Source: Chamaecyparis obtusa (lineage: Eukaryota > Streptophyta > Pinopsida > Cupressales > Cupressaceae). Taken from it: a DNA stretch of 64,000 bases. The position numbers and the translations under genes are program-made. Below the pieces are notes generated by a model. That model saw only the letters and a list, made by a program, of their open reading frames with translations, was not told the DNA's origin and searched no databases. Positions 46,035-58,203 of this stretch are shown in pieces (position 1 is the stretch's first letter; each line of letters starts with the position of its first letter). The stretch covers positions 2,202,501 to 2,266,500 of the forward strand of contig BSBK01004089.1 in NCBI GenBank assembly GCA_027943335.1, in the 5' to 3' direction.

Positions 46035-48858
46035 TGTTACCCAATTTTTCCCTGTTCCATACAAATTTGGCTAGGCTAGATTTTATCCCTGGTCTGCATT
46101 TTAATCTTGTGGAGCACCTCTAAAAATTTTTTGGTCTTCTACCTTTTCCTATGGTCTTTGCAACTATCTAAACTCCCTGGTCTGCAAGTTTAAATTTGAA
46201 AATCTAGCAGTTATAGAAAAAAAGCCCTCAAAACCCTAAGGCCTGATCTAATTCGTAGTTACTTTTTCAGCCACTTAAGACCTCTATTTCCCATGTATGC
46301 TTTATGTTCTAAAGCCTAGTCGCAAGATCTCTGAGACCCCGTACAATATTCCTTTATGTTTCTCGATCCTGCAACTACCTTGTATTTCTTAATCTCCTGA
46401 TCAGATGGAATTTTTTTTTTTCATTCAGCGACTTAGCAATTGCCCCTTTAGTCACCATGTCTCAGTAAGTTTTCTCGAGATCTAGCAACTTCTGCAATAA
46501 ATTTGGTAAGAATTCCCTGTAGTTGTGTGGTCTCTAGAGAGACTTCCTTTGGTCACTGAATCTCTAGATACATCTGTCAGGTAATGAAACAGACTCCAAT
46601 CACTGGGTCGCTACATCAAAGAAGAATGAGCAAGTAGTTAAGTTTATTCAATGACTAAGTGACTATGTATTCGTGAGGTCTCTCATCTCTAGTGGTTAAG
46701 TCCTAAGCATCCAGCGATCTAGCGAGTGGTTATCTTTCCTTCAGTTGTGTAGTCTCTAGATGGTTGGCAGTCTCGACTCTGTGGTTAAAGTTTGAAGTAA
46801 GATCTATGACTGGCGCATGATCTGATACAATATTCTTATGCCTTGTGATCATGTGATAATCATCAATCTTCATCCTAATGCAGTGTTTCAGTTGTCATTG
46901 GGTCCACTACCATGTAGTCTGAGGTGTTTGATCCTAATTGATCAAGGGTTATGATGTGGAGCCATGTTAGAGCAGGCCCAGTGTGTTGTCTTAACTTTCA
47001 ATCTAATGATTGGCGCATGATCTGATGGAATATTCTTGGTCCATGAGATCATACACCAACCATTGATTTTACTTTATCACGAGGGCTCTGTCAGGTGGGT
47101 CCTCATGTTCTGATGTGCTCATTTTTCATTGGCTGGCTGGATGATGATAGGGATTTTTCAATGGGACCATTGTTAGAAGATCTGTAGGGATGTCAGTAAA
47201 ATAAAGATCTATGGTTGTCTTATAATGGCATGGAATATTTTGAGCCTTTGAGATTATAAGATGGTCGTTCGATCTTCCAGGTGTTCAGGCTCTGTCTTGT
47301 GGGTCCATCTAACATGGTTAAATCTTATTGGTTGCTGGGTATTATAGTTGGCATCTAGTGTGGGTTCAAGTATTTTAAGTGAGGTGGCAATGAATAGAAA
47401 GATTTACGGCTAGGGCATGATCTGAAGGAATCTTCTGAGGCCATGAGATCATGCGATAGCCATCGGATGGATCCAAGCTTGTAAGTGTAGTCGTTTAATC
47501 TCTAGAAAGTCTTCACATGACTTGGTGACTATTAAAATGGGATAAAGGTTCCATCACATAATCACCAGAACTAGCCGGGATTAAATAAGACATCAAGTGA
47601 TTCAGCGAATAAAGGAAAAGGAAGGGCCCGAGGTTAAATGTAGAGTTAAGGTTAAGAATATAAGTGGTGCCCGAGTAAAATAGAAAATTTGATGGCTATG
47701 TTTTAAAGGACCGATCAACTTCGAATTTCAGCCATTGATAGATAAATTTTGGTGCCACCTGTGACCATTTAATCAATTTTTAAATTCAAATATCTAGAGT
47801 ACCATATTTGAATAGTTATGGAAAATCCGAGTTGCAGAAAGGTAGATAGATCAAGGCGGCTTGTCTGCAGGCAGATGTAGTATAGAGATGGACACGCAAA
47901 CATGATATCTAATCGGTTGGGATATTTTCATGAACATTTATGATCAGAATTGACAGAGTTAGGGTTTGATTATTCTATGAAAATTTGTAACCCTAGTTAC
48001 GTTTTGCTCCTGCCTGCATGCAAAAGGAGATGTATATATTATTTTTTGGAGCTTTTTGAAGCTCGGAGTTTACATTTTGAAAAGAGAGATTTTATTTCTG
48101 AGGAGTTATCCAAGGCATTCTTTCTGCCCTCTAGCTTCTTCTTTTTGTAACCTTTCATTGATGTTTAGATATTGCAAAGGTACTTTGTGACATTTTCTCT
48201 GTCCCTATACCTTCTTGTCTGAATTTTCTCTTATTGAGTTAAGTATATGTATGTTTTCAGTGATATCTTAGGGTTCTTGATCCCTCTTTCTTTTTGCAAT
48301 TCATGTGTATTCTTGTGGGTGATTTGATTTGAATGATCTTGTGGGTATACTTCAACCCCCTGACAATCTGTCTCATTCCTATACCTAGTTGCAGAGGTGA
48401 ATGTTTGTTTGGAGGTCATAGATTGTGTCTAAATTCTTAGCAATGCTATTGTTTGTGAAATTCTCTCTTTCCCCTTAATAGCCTCTTTCTATTGCAGACC
48501 CTTCTATGAAATATTGATGCAAGCCTATTCAGTGAGTTGTGATCTCCTAGACCTAATTTTATGCATTGATCTCATCCTCCATATTGTAATTCATACCATC
48601 ATTTCAGTGTATCACCTAGTAGGATAGTTTGCTTTTAGTTATTTCCCTTTCATTCATTCCTTCTATCCCTTTTCCCCTCAAGAATTTACTTTCCTATCAA
48701 GAGCAAATTAAGGTGATTATCCAAGAGGAACTAGCCTAGAACCTGGAGGTCTCATCTTAGTTAGCATAGGTCCCACAACCTAGAGATGATTCCCATGTTA
48801 TACTAGGTTATCAAGACCAAGAGAGCTTGAAACAAGGGTGCAAACTTAGTGTATAACA
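46035..48858 (+). repeat. Element D right LTR
   Basis: Matches 40724-43547 over its full length at a constant offset of 5,311 bases, so there is no net indel. The four inverted-arm modules are kept. Ends GTATAACA before the AGAAC duplication. Confidence 0.93.
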
Positions 48859-49885
48859 AGAACTACCTTGAGAGATTTAGAATCCTGAGCTTTTCAAATG
48901 TATCAAATGAAGGTCACGCATTCTTCTGGATATGCACTCCAAAAAATTCCTTATATGAGATATTTCATCATCATATCTATCCAAAATCCTGAGCTTTTCA
49001 GATGACAAATAATCCTATCCTCCTAAGAATGGAATCTGTCTATATCAAGGTCCTAGGACAATCATTTTCCTATGGGGAAATGGTCTTAAGTCATGCAAGT
49101 CACAACGTCACTTAGTCGTTGTTAAGTCTTTCTTCTAGGGTGTTGCTTATTCCTAGTTTGCAATTGACATTGAACTATGAAAACAAATATATTTCTTAAT
49201 GCCACCAAAAATAGTAATTCTTAATACTTGGACCTAAAACTATTCCTAAACACTACATCGTGAAGATAACACTATTTCTAAACACTAAAAAAACATTTAC
49301 TATTTTAAACACAACCAATGATAAAAATAAATTTATTTGATTGATAATGTTTTGTATGAGTGTTTGCAAACTAAACAAATGTGTTTAGTAACACTACAAT
49401 AACAATTACATATTTTTGAGATGAATGATGGATCATGTATTCTTAAACTGGTCTCGATGATGTTTATGAACTAGAGAAACTAGATGAAGGAATCATGATT
49501 TTTCTTAGTTTGTGATGAATTGTTATCAATTTGTGATTGTTATGTTCCTTGAGTAACTCGACGATGTCTAAAAATGACTACAGAAACAAGGACTGGGGGC
49601 ATAACATTTTCTTTGTCTTCTGGTTGTGGTAATAAATCCTATGATCTAAGGAGATTATAAGGAATGGGTGTCTATGATAAGTTCCTCCATCATGATTAGA
49701 ATGCCACATATACCTCGACCTATTTCATATGAAAGCTTTAGTGAGCTTGTATTTATTTCCTTGTCTATTTTAAAATGAAATTTAAAAAACTTCCTAGTAA
49801 GGTGCATAATAAAAATGAGACTATACCCAAGGATATGAATATAAAACAAAAGGTCATTGCGGGTATATACATATATGTAAATGTT

Positions 49886-50090
49886 TTTGATTAAGGTAAA
49901 AGTAGGTTTTACATGGACCCAAAACCAATTACAATAAAGTAAAAAGATAGAGCATTAAATTTTCAAAGTGAAACACCTGCTGGAAAACAAAAGTAGGAAC
50001 AAACAACATCACAGTTCAAACATAGAAACTAAAAGAAAAACTAGCAACAAAACAACTACCAGCAAGACCAAGCTATTTCTTTGTTATCAT
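49886..50090 (-). other. LINE 3' untranslated end
   Basis: About 205 bases after ORF3, ending CTTTTACCTTAATCAAA at the target duplication. The A-tail is only a few bases long and cannot be separated from the AA that starts the duplicated target on that strand. Confidence 0.6.
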
Positions 50091-52214
50091 TTATTTAGCC
50101 TTCTTTTGGAGGTCTTCCATCTTCTGGATAGTCTCTTGCAGCTCCTTCAATTCTTTCAATTTTTTAGGGACCTTCCTCTAGATGCACCCTCTAGTTCTCA
50201 TCCCCAGACCAGTATTGCCAGCATCCTCATCAATGGTAATTGTAGTTCTTTCCAGCATGTTCCTTTCTAGATAGTTATGCAACATATTCAAGTTCATAAT
50301 TGTCTCCTTCAGACCCTCATTGTTGTGGCTCAGAACACCTTTTATCATGTTGTCGTAGTTGTTAATTTTGGCTTCTAAGTCTTTCACCTTGTCATTAACT
50401 ATCTTGCTCATCTTGGCAGTACATTCCTCATTTTTATTTTTGTTTTCCACCTTATCAAAAACCTTATTTTCCATCTTTCCCAACTTAGTAGTCATATTTT
50501 TCATGGATTTTTCCATTTCTTGGATCTAGAATTTCATTTCTTGCATTTCCTTTTTCTGTTCCATTTTCTTATCCTGACTCTCAACATTATTCTCCTCCTC
50601 CTACATAGTAGCTTCCCTCAAGAGAACTAAGGTTTCCTCATTATTGATGTTGTTCTCCACCATGGTCGTTATATCCATACCTTCCTTAATCACTTTCTAG
50701 TTGTCTTCATCTTTTTCATTTGCGGAGGGGGTCTTACCAGTCTCCTTACCTTCATTCTCTTGGCCAGCTGTAATTCCCATTTTAAACCCCTCATCATCAT
50801 TACCATCCTCATCTATGTTCTTACCATCCCCAATTTCTAGGTTAACATCGATCAGATCTTCTTCCATAGGGGCATCCTGGATAGTACTCTTAGCATCCAT
50901 AGTTAACACCTGAGTGCCTTCTTCCTCTTTATTGGCACCACCATTATGATCAAGGGCTTCTTCCATTTCATCTTTTGTAGATTTTTCCTGGGCATCTTCC
51001 TCTTCCTCACCCACTTCCTCCTCATCATCTTCTTCTTCTTGATTTCTCTCCTCCTTTTCTTCATTCTCCTCTACCAGCCATTCATTCATTTCCTCTTCCT
51101 TCTCTTTTTCTTGACTGTTCCCTTCCTCTTTCTCATTGTTTTTCTCTTCTTCTCTAGATTCCTCCTCATTACCTTCCTCAATGATACCCTTCTCCTGGGA
51201 GTGAGGCCTTTTCACAATTTCCTCAATGTTGGCCATGTCTTTTCCACTAGTACTGTCAGAGGCCTTATTCTTAATTTTATTTCTCTTCTTACTTTTCTCA
51301 TCCTTTATCTCCCCCTCATTCTTCTTCTTTCTTTTACTAGTGATCCTTTTAGGGATAGGGTCTAAAATATTGTCCTTGGTGTAGTCGGATATAAGAAGGA
51401 TCAAGCCCTCATGCAGCATGGGGTTACTAGCCTTCTTCCTATGCCCCACAATGCTACTGTTCAGGGAGCTCATAAGATAATAAGGGAAAGAAATCCTCCT
51501 ATTATGCCTAAAATGGTTTGCAAAAACAAAATGGAAGTTGTAAATTTTGGAGTAACACCCATCAAGCGTAAAATATTCTATCATAACCTTCAAAATTTTG
51601 GCCCAGAATTCATCAATATTGGTTATGTCCACATAGTCGCCATTACCCTTGGCCATGAGGGCTTTCTCATCATCATTTTTAGGGAAAATAGAGAAATCTT
51701 TAGTTCCAAGCCTATGATTTCCTCTATGGAAATGGGTTCCTTCCAAAGGTAAACTAGTAATTTTAACTAAAATAAAAATAGTAAGAGTGAAGAACTTGCC
51801 CCAAAGGTGAACTTTACCATTAGCCCAACCATCCGTGAACAAAGAAGTGATATGTTTGTCATGTTCGTGAAGCTTCTTCATGAACTACGTAACCCCCCCT
51901 TTCTTTAGCTTCTTCCAAACTTTTCTGTCCTGTCTCCATTTGTCACAGTCAGTAGGTTCCTCCCTCTTCAAACCACCTCCCATTTTATGCTTATTTCTGA
52001 TATACTGGTTCAGCTCCTTACCAGTGATTTTCACCTTTCTTCTCTGATTATCTTTTATTTTGTGGTTATTGATATTAACCCAATGTTTGTGCTTCATTAA
52101 ATGTGAACTAATGATCCCACACTTCGCCTTACATGCAAACCTCCTTGGTAAATGATTTGTCCTTGTCATCATCATTTTAGGTGATTTTTCCTTAGTAGTG
52201 ATTAATCCTATCAT
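50091..52214 (-). pseudogene. LINE third ORF (ORF3), acidic coiled-coil protein of unknown function
   Basis: One frame of 707 codons from ATG 52214 to TAA 50091-50093, broken only by five TAG codons (51885, 50697, 50601, 50526, 50178). The ATG lies 23 bases before the end of ORF2 in another frame, so the ORFs overlap. The N terminus is basic (RRKVKITGKELNQYIRNK). Residues about 112-280 look globular (GWANGKVHLWGKFFTL, ISFPYYLMSSLN). Residues about 347-426 are almost purely Glu/Lys/Asp. The C-terminal 200 residues are coiled-coil-like (KDLEAKINNYDNMIKGV). I recognise no family; in layout it resembles the globular-plus-acidic-tail proteins of some plant transposons. It lies inside the target duplication, so it moved with the LINE. 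Confidence 0.7.
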
Positions 52215-55200
52215 AGCTTATTAGACTCATAATCTCGGCCTTTAGATTCACTTCCCCTCTCCACTTTTGGGTGACATCACTCAAATTACCTTCATTTGCC
52301 AGCCTGTCCGCTGGTCTTTTGCCTTCACGATAGACGTGAGTGACATGGCATTCTTCAAAAGAATTCATAATTATTTTTATTTTGTTTATAATGTGTTATA
52401 TAGTCCATGAGCTCATAGACTTCCCTTTAATACAATTAATTATATTAAGGGAATCCCCTTCCATCCATAATTTCATGTAGCCCATATCTTTTTCCATCAT
52501 AAACAGGTAAAGCGCAGCTTCGGCCTCCACCACATGGTTCGTTTGGATACCCAGTAGGACAACGATCACTCCTAAATAGTTTCCAACAACATCTCTTAAG
52601 AGACCACCACCTCCAGCCCTTCCAGGATTTCCCCTAGCTGAACCATCAAAGTTCCCTTTAAGCCATCCAAAAGGAGGAGCAGTCCACATAATATTATCTC
52701 TGGGATTCTGGATCTAACTACTTTTTAGTCTTTCCCATGAAATAATATTGTCCTTCTTAGGTTGAGGATCCCAATGGTTTCTATCTTTTATTCCCATACT
52801 TCTATAGTTCTCCATTATACTTCTAGTTTTAGAATTAGCAACCAAAGAAGGAGCTGCCTTTTTATCTCTAAAGATTATGTTATTCCTCTCCTTCTAGATT
52901 TGCCAAGAGAAGTGGGGAAAGACAATTTTCTAAATATCCCTAGCATTTTTTTCATGGAAAGGACTCCACCACTGCTGGAAAAACTCCTGGATAGAGTTAG
53001 GTTTCACCCAATTGAGCTCGAGTGGAGATATTATAGTGTCCCAAACCTCTCTATTGAAAGAGCAATGTATCATTAGATGATTGCAATTCTCAGCTTCTTG
53101 ACAGCACAGGGCACATCTATTAGGCAATTGAAACCCTCTTCTCATGAGGTTGTCCTGCGTGAGGATTTTTTTTTGGACAAGCAGCCAAAAAAACATGTTA
53201 ATTTTAGGGATAAGGTCTTTATTCCATACCTATGCCCACAAAGACTGAGCCTCATTAGGGAGGAGAAGATTCAAGGTAGAAGCAACTGAGAACTTTCCAG
53301 AGGTAGTCAGACCCCAGATAAGTTTATTAGACTCATTTTCTCTGATAAACCAATTGTTTAATTATTTAATCACTTCTTTAAATCTGATATCCTTCAGCCC
53401 CAGGTCTATCCACTCTTCATTTTTCCAATAGTCACTCACAAATTCACCAAAAGAATCTTTACAATCCTAGATAGCATTCCCCCATTCTTCATTCTCTATA
53501 AGAGGCTTATTTGACATCCATTTATCATTCCAGAACTAAATTTTTCTGCCATTTCCCAGCTTCCAAATAGCACCTTTGCTTATAAGATTCTTGCCTTTAC
53601 TTATACTATTCCAAACAAAAGATCCTTGTATATCATTTTGAGATTGGAGCATTCCTTCAAGATTATTGAGATGGTATTTCCTTCTCATTATCATATTCCA
53701 TTCTTTCTCATCTTCAAACATTCTCCATCATTGATTTGCTAAGAGAGCTTTATTAGTATTAATTATGCTCCTAATTCCCAGGCCCCCCATCTTTTTTGGT
53801 TTACAAATCTTCTCCCAGGCCACCAAGCTGAGTCTCTTTTTCTCTTCCACTCCTGTCCAAAGGAACCTTTTTGGGATTTTTTCAATTAAATTAGAAAACT
53901 TTTGAGGTATTTTGAACAGACTAAGGGCATAGAAAGGAAGGTTTTGAAGAGTGGCCTTCAACAGTTGGACTTTTCTAGCTTGACTGATGATCACCCCTTT
54001 CCATCCCACCAACTTCATATGAAATCTATCAAGGATTTCATTCTAGAAATTGGCCTCCAGTTTCAAGCACCACAGCAGCCCGAGATAAGAGGTCAAGATT
54101 CTTCCCATTTTGCAACCAAGAATAGTAGAGATTTTATTCATTCTAGCTTTAGGAGTATTGAAGAAAAACAAGGCACTCTTCTCCCAATTTATGAGTTGAC
54201 CTGAAGCACTTGAATATACATTTAATGCCTTTTTCATATTCCTAGCCTCTTTAACAATAGATTCTCCCATAAGAATTGTATCATCAACAAATTGTTCATG
54301 AGAACAGACAATACCTGCAGACGATGGTTGTAAACCTAAAATCAAACCTTGAGAGACCTAAAGGGTAATGAATCTCCCAAGACTTTCAGCCATTATGGAA
54401 AAAAGGATAGGAGAGATAGGATCACCTTGTCATAACCCTCTAGAAGGTCTGAAGAAAGGAGAGGATCCCCCGTTCACAACCACTAAAGAGGAAACAGTAG
54501 TAACAAGTTGCATAATAAGTTTGATCACTCCAACATCAAAACCAAAAGCCTGAAGAATTTTAGAAAGGAGCTCACAATCAACTCTATCATAAGCTTTTGA
54601 TAGATCAAGTTTCATGAGGAAACCATGTTTCCTTGATTTTTCCAATGAATGAATATTCTCATGAACAACCATAATCGAGTCTAGGATTTTCCTCCCCAGA
54701 ACAAACCCATTATGTTGAAGAGAAATAAGGTGAGGGAGACTCTTGAGAATCCTTGTAGTGAGAACCTTAGACATGATCTTATACAAGGAGTTACAAAGAC
54801 TTATAGGCCTAAAGCTATCAGCAGAGTTAGCTCCTGTTCTTTTGGGTATCAGGGCTATGAAGGTGGAATTGAGATCTTTAAGAATAGCTTTAGAACCATA
54901 GAATTCTTTCATAGCACCACAGATATCTTTTCCAATAATTTCCCAGTAGTTTTGAAAGAAAAACATTTGGAAGCCATCCGGCCCGGGGGACTTTTCACCT
55001 TCAAAAGACTGGATAGCCTTTTTAATTTCATCCTCCATCAGGATAGATTTAAGAAAGAGATTGTCCTCAGCCTCCAACAGCATAGGAATGGATCTCAGCA
55101 AAGAGTTTTGATCATCTTGATTGAGATCTTGTTTTCTAGAAAGAATCAAGGCAAAGTGACCCATCATATCTTTCCTTATCTCTTCCTCTTTATTGAGAGT

Positions 55201-56357
55201 GCCCCTAGAAGTAACTAGTGAGTTGATTCTATTCATAGCTTTATGTTTCATCACTATTAATTGGAAGAATTTGGTATTTTTGTCTCCTGCTTTCAGCCAT
55301 AGGGATCTTGATCTCTATCTCCATTAGGTCTCCTCTTTAGATATGATATTATGGTAATCAGCAAGGATAATATTTTCTTCTTTTCTCATATCTTTTGTCA
55401 ACCCTATACTCTGAATCTTGTCTTGAATTTCTTTGAGATCCATTTGAATTTTGCTTTTAGTTTGGAAAATATCACCAAAGACCTCCTTGTTCCAGTGTCT
55501 AACTTTAGATTTGATATTTGCCATTTTTTTTGCCACTTGGTACATAGCTTTTCCATCCACTTTGATATTCCACCATTCCTTTATTTTATTTTTGAAATCT
55601 AGGTGAGTCATCCACATTTTTCTAGTCTGAAAGGAGTGCTACCTTTCCCTCTGAAGGAGTTAGCAATAAAGGATATAGGATAGTGATCTGAACCAATGTG
55701 GTTAAGAGATGAGAGGGAGCAAGAAAAGTTAGCAATCAATCCATGAGAGACAAGGACCCTGTCAAGCTTAACCTATATCAGATCAGCTCCCACTCTTCTA
55801 TTTGCCCAAGTATAATCAATTCCTTTAAGGTCAACATCCAACAAGCCTTCATTACTTATGAAATCCATAAGATCAACCCTGCTTTCCACTTGGGTATTGT
55901 TCCCTCCTTTTTTTTCAACTTCTTTCAGGGGCATGTTAAAGTCTCCCATCATCATCTAGTTATCATCTGGGTGATCCTTTCTGATGTCATGAATCCTTTT
56001 CCAAAGATTGAGTCTACCAGTTTTAGTATTAGGGGCATACATGTTAATCAGAGTCCAGGAGAAATTATCCTTAATACTGCTGACTTTGATTGCCAGGAAA
56101 TTCTTGTCCTCTTTCAATAGGTTGCAAGTAAAACTTTTAGTATTCCAATAGATAGCCAATCCTCTAGAAGCCCCTTTAGAGTCACTACTAAACTTATCCC
56201 CATTCTTCAGCAAATTTATTTTAACTATCTTATCTCTAACCATTTTAGTTTCTTGAATAAGAAAAATATCAGGATTAGAATCTCTAACTAAGTTCCTAAC
56301 TACATCTTGTTTATGAGGACTATTAAGACCTCTAATATTACAAGATAAAATATTCAT
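52192..56357 (-). pseudogene. ORF2: LINE ORF2: endonuclease, reverse transcriptase, zinc finger, RNase H
   Basis: ATG at 56357 opens with MNILSCNIRGLNSP. Endonuclease motifs: IQETKM, MMGDFNMPL, DYTWANRR and SDHYPI (near 55680). RT: PISLCN, HNGFVLGR, LDLSKAYDRVD and the FVDD catalytic box near 54285. A zf-RVT zinc site CALCC...HLMIHC lies at 53115-53062. RNase H has its acidic residues in NFDGSARGNPG (Asp near 52647), VEAEAAL, MEGDS (near 52455) and RPADRLANEG. About 1,388 codons, normal for plant L1. Breaks: TAG at 55956, a second TAG near 55771, a one-base loss in an A-run at 55617-55621, and later stops; after that slip one frame runs to the TAA at 52192. Confidence 0.93.
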
Positions 56358-56434
56358 TAAAAATTTAGAGGGCAGACCTAATCGATGGTGAGCTATCTTC
56401 CATCCGCTATGTTTTGTTTTGCTTCCAGCTCTCT

Positions 56435-58203
56435 CTATTCTTTCTCAGATACTCTTCCCCTTTCTCTTTTAGGTGTTCCAGTATCTGCCTTTTGTTGTTG
56501 TCCTCTTGTCTGAACTCCTCCAGATTTGATTTGGCCCCCTTTTTTGTTTGATTTAGATGTTGAGCCTCCTTGTGTTGCCTTAGAGCTATTTTTCCCTGTT
56601 GCAGGGATCTGATCCTTAATGCTTTCTCTTCTTGGCTGGGAGCTAGAGCCTTTGCCTGCAGGAGATCTTTCTTTTTTTTTTAACACTACTCCATGGACTT
56701 TTGTTCTTTGCTTCCACTATTTCTGAGTCATCATACTACTCTTTTGATCTGTCATTCTTAGATTCAGACTCTAACATATTAGCATTAAAAGCTTCACTAC
56801 TGAGTTGATCTAGAGTTTTTTGGGTTTCATTTGTCCTCTGCGGGCTTGGGTAGATATCCCTCCCCTTTGATGAGTTCAGGCTATCTTTGACTCTTGAAGC
56901 TAGCAAAGGATCTGATTCTAATGAGAGATCATAGGTTTCCTCTGAAGAGGTTACCGAGCTAGAATGATCCTGCATTTTGTTTTCCTCATTAGGAAAAGCA
57001 GCTTCCTTAGGAACTTCTATTTCTTTTGATTCCCTTTGTGGGTGAGACTGCTTCTCACCCATGTTTGAGTTTGAGTTCTTATTAATAGGGGGATTTTGAA
57101 TCTCCCCTTTTTTAATCCTCCATTCCCACTTCTTTGACATTTTTGACTCTTGATCTTTCTTTTCTATAGCTGTCTTCAAGGGACAATGATTTGCCCAATG
57201 ACCAGCCTTTCTACAGGTTAAGCATACAAAAGGGGTAGATTCATATTCTATTTCTTCCCACTTTCGAGTTAAGATGTATGACTTGTGGAAGGTCAGTATC
57301 ATGCTAGATATTGACACATATCCTTGCATACACTTTTCTAGTTTGGGCTACAGTCATCGGATCTATAGTCAGTAGTTCACCAAAAGACCCTGCTATAGCC
57401 ACCAAGATATCCTCATGCCAGTACTCAAGAGGGAGACCCAGAAGTCTAACCCAAATAGGAGCTGATACAAAGAAATTATCATTATAGTCTAGATTCATTA
57501 TCCATTTCTACAAAGACAATGAGGATTTTCCCCACATCCATGGACCTTCACACATAACTTTTGAAAGATCTTCTCCATTAGAGAATAAAAAGGAGAAAAA
57601 ACCTTTCGGCATTGTTGCTACACCCACCTAACCTTTCAGCTTCCACTTCTGGAGGGTAAAATCCCTCACCAGATTTATAATCGGCCTAGGACCCATAAAT
57701 TTTCCTATCAGAGTTGAGGCCATTCTAGAAACAGTATGATCTATGATTTGATCAGGAATATTTAACCCTATTACGCCTTTATTTAGTTCTGAGGCTATAT
57801 CAATCTTTGGGAAAGAATACTTTCTAGTAGGTTTTATCCCAAAAATGCCACTCCATTTCACCTTACCTCGGAATGAGTTCCCACCATGTGTGAGATCCTC
57901 TTGATGTTTTGTTGACCCTTTTATTTTCTCAGAAGGACTGACTTTATCCTCTTTTTCCTCCTCTGGTCCCAAGACAGGACTGATGTCCTTTCTAGGATGG
58001 GCCATGCTAGACCCATCAACACTTTCCCCATTGTTAGACATAGGGTTTTTAGTCTTTTCTTCTGCTGCATTCTTCGTGACCTCTGCATTTCCTGGTACAG
58101 GATCAGAACCTGCAGCCCGACTAGGAGAATCTAGCTTCCCCTCTTGCCACAGATTCAAATTTTTTCCTCCCACTCCTTCTCCTCCTGCTCGCTCTTGCTC
58201 CAT
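56435..58203 (-). pseudogene. ORF1: LINE ORF1: DUF4283 and CCHC zinc knuckle
   Basis: ATG at 58203 (MEQERAGGEG). A hydrophilic N terminus is followed by a DUF4283-type region (about 57830-57300: MRMAST-like helix, WIMNLDYND, APIWVRLLGLPLEYW), then a knuckle CLTCRKAGHWANHC (57224-57183), then a Ser/Lys/Glu-rich tail. This is the standard RNA-binding ORF1 of plant L1 elements. Breaks: TAG at 57628, a frame change near 57305-57330 and a slip in the A-run at 56672-56681. The stop lies 77 bases before the ORF2 ATG. Confidence 0.88.

Larger units (their letters stand above)
40724..48858 (+). mobile_element. Element D, non-autonomous LTR retrotransposon with 2.8-kb LTRs
   Basis: Two direct LTRs of equal length (40724-43547 and 46035-48858, 2,824 bp each), TGTTACCC...GTATAACA ends, and a perfect target duplication AGAAC (40719-40723 and 48859-48863). 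The 2.5-kb interior carries one decayed ORF and no protease, RT or integrase. LTRs differ by roughly 5% over a short stretch compared by eye. The large-LTR, no-pol design resembles LARD-type elements. I see no clear polypurine tract before 46035. Confidence 0.93.
12921..48881 (-). mobile_element. Family B element on minus strand, split by elements C, A and D
   Basis: Reading the minus strand from 48881: a short stretch of family B 3' region, [element D], the rest of that region with a CCCCTCTTTGAATT polypurine complement at 40622-40635, the LTR start (40617), [element A], the LTR remainder to 22096, a primer-binding site (22075-22095), leader, gag and protease (to 18864), [element C], and a G-patch (13099-12921), where it is cut off against LTR copy 2. 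Removing C, A and D restores continuous family B sequence at all three joints. Confidence 0.85.

Noticed and set aside
50697..51760. Plus-strand ORFs opposite LINE ORF3
   Set aside because: Phe/Leu/Ser-rich mirror readings of the acidic minus-strand ORF. The minus-strand frame is longer and consistent with the LINE.
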